Below are positions 61,330 to 64,000 of a stretch of 64,000 nt of DNA, one piece after another (the stretch's first letter is position 1; every line of letters starts with the position of its first letter). The notes beneath the pieces are model-generated. The model searched no databases. It was not told where the DNA came from and was given only the letters and a program-made list of their open reading frames with translations. Both the position numbers and the translations under genes were made by a program. This DNA is from REEP01 sp964517265 (GTDB lineage Bacteria; Pseudomonadota; Alphaproteobacteria; Rhodospirillales; Defluviicoccaceae): the NCBI GenBank assembly GCA_964517265.1, contig CAZFBS010000006.1, forward strand, positions 14,677-78,676, given 5' to 3'.

Positions 61330-62573
61330 GCTTTCATCCCCACATACTGTGTTACGCCCATCATCGGCTTGAACGCCGAAAGGCGCCCCACCGGCTCGGC
61401 GCGGGCCACGGCAATCCGCACAAGATCGCCACCGTGCACGCTGCGGAAGGCGATCAGCCGCGCTTCTCCTTCCACGCTGACGGCATTGGCCACCAACCGC
61501 CCCCCCTCCTTCAATGCATTCCAGCACGCGTCCAGCATGTCCGGCTGCGCCACCCCGCCGCCGACAAACAGGGTGTCCGGCGCCGGCTGCAGGTCCGTAA
61601 GCACGGAAGGCGCCTGTCCGGCTACGATGTGCAACTGCGGCACGCCAAGTGCCGCAGCATTCCGTGCAATCATCGCGCACCGGTCCGGATCGCGTTCGAT
61701 GACGACCGCCTGCGCTTCGCTGCCCCCGGCAGGGCGGCGCTGCGATAGCACCCGCAGCCATTCGATGGCAATCGATCCGGAACCGGCCCCGACATCCCAC
61801 AGCACCTGACCGGCCAGCGGTGCGAGCGCAGCCAAGGTCACCGCCCGCACCTCCCGCTTGGTCAGTTGGCCATCGTTTTCGTACGCGGCGTCGGCAAGCC
61901 CGGGCGCACGCGAGAAGGTGCGGGCCGCCGGTCGCGGCCGGCATTCGATTGCCAGCGTATTGAGATCGGCCGTTCGGGCATGATCCCAGGACTCGGCGAT
62001 GCCGTCCAGGCGCCGCTCCTTCGGCCCGCCGAGATGCTCAAGGACGGTGATAGCACTCGGTCCGTAGCCGTTGGCGGTCAGCAGGACGGCCACTTCGCGG
62101 GGCGTTGCGCCATCACGGCTCAACACCAGCCAGCGGGCACCGGGAGCGAGATGAAGGATAAGGCTTTCCAAAGCGCGATGGCGCGCACCGCCATGAACAG
62201 TCAGCCTCTCGACCTCGGGCAACGACCACACCATCCGCGCCGCAGCCAGGCTGAACGCACCCGGCACCGGCAGCACCCTCATCTCGTTTGGCGGAAAGCG
62301 GCGAGCCAGGCTGGCGCCGGCGCCGAAGTCCATTGGATCGCCGGTCGCAAGGACGACGACGCGGCGGCCTCGCCAGCGGGTGATGACCTCCATCGCCCGC
62401 TCCCATCCTTCCTCCCATGTCAGCCGCTCCGCGTTCGCCTGCGGCACCATCGCGTGGTGGCGCGCTCCCCCGACCAGCAACTCGGCACCGTCCAGAAGCG
62501 CGCGCGCGGCCGAGCCGAGAGTGTCGATCCCGTCATCGCCGATGCCGACGACGGAGAGCCAGGGAGGGCTCAC
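61326..62573 (-). CDS. cobL: Precorrin-6Y C5,15-methyltransferase (decarboxylating) CobL (CbiE+CbiT)
   Basis: 415 residues. N-terminal CbiE half (about 1-200: LSVVGIGDDGIDTL, GARHHAMVP, VLATGDPMDFGAGASL) and C-terminal CbiT half (about 225-415: LTKREVRAVTLAAL, VLWDVGAGSGSIAIEWL, LFVGGGVAQPDML). It methylates C5 and C15 and decarboxylates the C12 acetate. GTG 62573 overlaps the cobH stop; homology begins there. Confidence 0.95.
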   Translation of the reverse strand: MSPPWLSVVGIGDDGIDTLGSAARALLDGAELLVGGARHHAMVPQANAERLTWEEGWERAMEVITRWRGRRVVVLATGDPMDFGAGASLARRFPPNEMRVLPVPGAFSLAAARMVWSLPEVERLTVHGGARHRALESLILHLAPGARWLVLSRDGATPREVAVLLTANGYGPSAITVLEHLGGPKERRLDGIAESWDHARTADLNTLAIECRPRPAARTFSRAPGLADAAYENDGQLTKREVRAVTLAALAPLAGQVLWDVGAGSGSIAIEWLRVLSQRRPAGGSEAQAVVIERDPDRCAMIARNAAALGVPQLHIVAGQAPSVLTDLQPAPDTLFVGGGVAQPDMLDACWNALKEGGRLVANAVSVEGEARLIAFRSVHGGDLVRIAVARAEPVGRLSAFKPMMGVTQYVGMKA

Positions 62574-63250
62574 GCCTCCCGCCCGGCCAGGGCATTGACG
62601 GCGGCAGCGGCCATCGCACTGCCCCCGCGACGGCCGCGTACCGTCACGAACGGAACGGCGGCGGGATGACAAGCAAGCGCATCCTTCGACTCGGCGGCGC
62701 CGACGAAGCCGACCGGAAAAGCGAGAATGACCGCGGGGCGGGGTGCTCCCGCATCGATCAGCTCCAGCAGGCGGAACAGCGCAGTTGGGGCGTTACCGAT
62801 GGCGACCACCGCACCTCCTAGATCCGGTTCCCACAGCTCGACCGCCGCCGCCGAGCGTGTGGTCGCGCCAGTGCCTGCCCGCTTACGCGCCGCTTCATGT
62901 GCAAGAGTGCAAACGACCCGGTTGGCGGCGGGAAGGCGGCTGCGGATGATGCCGTGGGCAACCATTTCGGTATCAACGAAGACAGGGGCACCGCGTTCCA
63001 ACGCAATGCGCCCGTGCCGCACTGCATCGGTGGAATAGCCGAGATCGCGCACGAGATCCGGCATCCCGCAGGCGTGGATCAGCCGCACCGCCACCGCTTC
63101 GAGATCGGCCGCAAGGCCGCCGAGATCAGCCTCGGCGCGAATGGTTGCGAACGAGCGCCGGTAGATTTCCTCCGGATCGTGAACATAGTCATAGATCGGC
63201 GCCGGCATCGCAGGTGCGTGGCGGGCCGCCTTGTCGCCTACCGTCTTCAC
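62570..63250 (-). CDS. cobH: Precorrin-8X methylmutase
   Basis: 226 residues. Catalyses the C11-to-C12 methyl shift giving hydrogenobyrinate. The catalytic histidine is H59 in VRLIHACGMPDLV; PVFVDTEMVAHGI, VAIGNAPTALFRLLEL and VGFVGAAESKDAL are family blocks. The cbiX-like gene ends 3 bp upstream and cobL overlaps by 4 bp. Confidence 0.95.
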   Translation of the reverse strand: MKTVGDKAARHAPAMPAPIYDYVHDPEEIYRRSFATIRAEADLGGLAADLEAVAVRLIHACGMPDLVRDLGYSTDAVRHGRIALERGAPVFVDTEMVAHGIIRSRLPAANRVVCTLAHEAARKRAGTGATTRSAAAVELWEPDLGGAVVAIGNAPTALFRLLELIDAGAPRPAVILAFPVGFVGAAESKDALACHPAAVPFVTVRGRRGGSAMAAAAVNALAGREA

Positions 63251-63253
63251 CGC

Positions 63254-64000
63254 TCAAACCTTGTCGAGAGCCTGCCTTTCCTTTTCCTGTCCGTGCCGGT
63301 GGGAGGCGTGGGAGTGGTGGTGTTCGTGATCGTGGTGGTGACCATGATCATGGTGGTGATCGTGATGGTCATGAGGATCGGTGCCGATCCCGCGCACATG
63401 GTGATGATGGCCCGCCTGAGGCGCGCCCCGGTCGCCTTCATAGCCGATCACCTGTTCGCGGTACTTGCAGAGCTGACAGTTCATCAGGTTGGCGCCGTTG
63501 AGGGCTTCGTCGATGCGCTCAAGAAATGTCTCGATGACCAAGGGATGATCGTTCAGATAGCCTGCCTTCAGCACCTCCACCTCCGGATACCGGGCAGCGG
63601 CCTCATCGGCCTTGGCATAGATCCGATCGACGAGAATGCCTGTGAACAGGAAGTAAGGGAACACGATGATCCGGCGGTATCCGAGCCGCATGGCATGATC
63701 CATGCCGACATCGACCAAGGGATAGGCGACGCCGCTGTAGCTGACCTCGGCCCAGCCGAAGCCCATCCCTTCCCAAAGCATCCGCGCGACCTTGCCGACG
63801 TTGGAGTTCGCATCCGGATCGTTGGTGCCGCGGCCGACCACCATCAACAGCGTGTCCTTTCGGTCCGTTGCGCGGCCTGAGCCGCGTTCGGCGGCCTCGA
63901 TCCGATCGGCGGAAGCGCGGAGCAATCGCGTGTCGATGGCGAGTTCGCGCCCGAAGCGCACGTCGATGCCGGGATTTTCGGCGGCGAACTCGTTGATCTC
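63254..64000 (-). CDS. cbiX: Sirohydrochlorin cobaltochelatase CbiX-like, His-rich (partial)
   Basis: The frame is open to the window edge, so the N-terminus is missing; about 248 residues are visible. The CbiX core reads LLMVVGRGTNDPDANSN and PYFLFTGILVDRIYAKA. It is followed by MNCQLCKYREQVIGYE, a CxxC segment known from 4Fe-4S-carrying CbiX proteins of R. capsulatus type. A tail of about 40 residues is dominated by His, Asp and Gly, presumably for metal storage or delivery. The enzyme inserts Co2+ into sirohydrochlorin, the entry step of the cobalt-early branch. It heads the cob genes seen here. Confidence 0.9.
   Translation of the reverse strand, partial: EINEFAAENPGIDVRFGRELAIDTRLLRASADRIEAAERGSGRATDRKDTLLMVVGRGTNDPDANSNVGKVARMLWEGMGFGWAEVSYSGVAYPLVDVGMDHAMRLGYRRIIVFPYFLFTGILVDRIYAKADEAAARYPEVEVLKAGYLNDHPLVIETFLERIDEALNGANLMNCQLCKYREQVIGYEGDRGAPQAGHHHHVRGIGTDPHDHHDHHHDHGHHHDHEHHHSHASHRHGQEKERQALDKV

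Overview
This 64 kb window is GC-rich chromosomal DNA of an alphaproteobacterium, most likely of the order Rhodospirillales, though the genus cannot be fixed from sequence alone. Pointers are the F0-only ATP synthase operon with duplicated b/b' subunits, the 1600-residue NAD-dependent glutamate dehydrogenase, the PhyR general stress regulator, the FYDLN-acid protein, the long-linker FtsZ, the degenerate alphaproteobacterial type PyrC beside PyrB, and LexA-type GTTC-N7-GTTC sites. Apart from a few accessory blocks it is housekeeping sequence. No insertion sequence, prophage, integrase or CRISPR array was seen.

Layout: 1-6314 (+) is a surface polysaccharide block: heparinase II/III-like C-terminus, sugar C-methyltransferase, WecA/WbpL-type phosphotransferase, an NDP-sugar epimerase homologue and a WbpM/CapD-type membrane dehydratase. 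It is followed by purH. 8068-17512 holds an App1-like phosphatase (-), NAD-GDH (+), an MFS permease (+), PhyR (+) and a class II glutamine amidotransferase (-). 17.5-18.6 kb is gene-poor, with one convincing small hypothetical gene on the minus strand. 18638-21118 (+) is the F0 operon atpI-atpB-atpE-atpF'-atpF behind a plausible sigma-70 promoter. It converges on ligA-recN-bamD-lpxC (-).

27204-45515 (-) is a complete, tightly packed division and wall (dcw) cluster read as mraZ-rsmH-ftsL-ftsI-murE-murF-mraY-murD-ftsW-murG-murC-murB-ddl-ftsQ-ftsA-ftsZ. Most junctions are 4-bp stop/start overlaps, and the cluster closes with a strong hairpin after ftsZ. The 428-bp gap upstream of mraZ is the most information-rich non-coding stretch. 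It holds a TGGG array with exact 10-bp period over a candidate mraZ promoter (an expected MraZ operator, but longer than usual), plus two tandem LexA-type boxes. Upstream on the same strand lie ruvX, an AEC permease and pyrB-pyrC-plsY.

50592-52348 (+) is gatC-gatA. 52.6-57.0 kb is a visibly less GC-rich glycosylation block: a large multi-pass membrane protein, a GtrB/DPM-like glycosyltransferase, a GtrA-like flippase and a convergent methyltransferase. Together the first three resemble a gtr-type glycan-decoration module. tRNA-Ala(GGC) follows. The right end (57987-64000, -) is a corrinoid operon read as cbiX-cobH-cobL-(cobI-cbiG-cobJ fusion)-cobM, with the cbiX-like gene running off the window. 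All start choices, promoters and functional assignments come from reading the sequence and from family knowledge; no database search was run.
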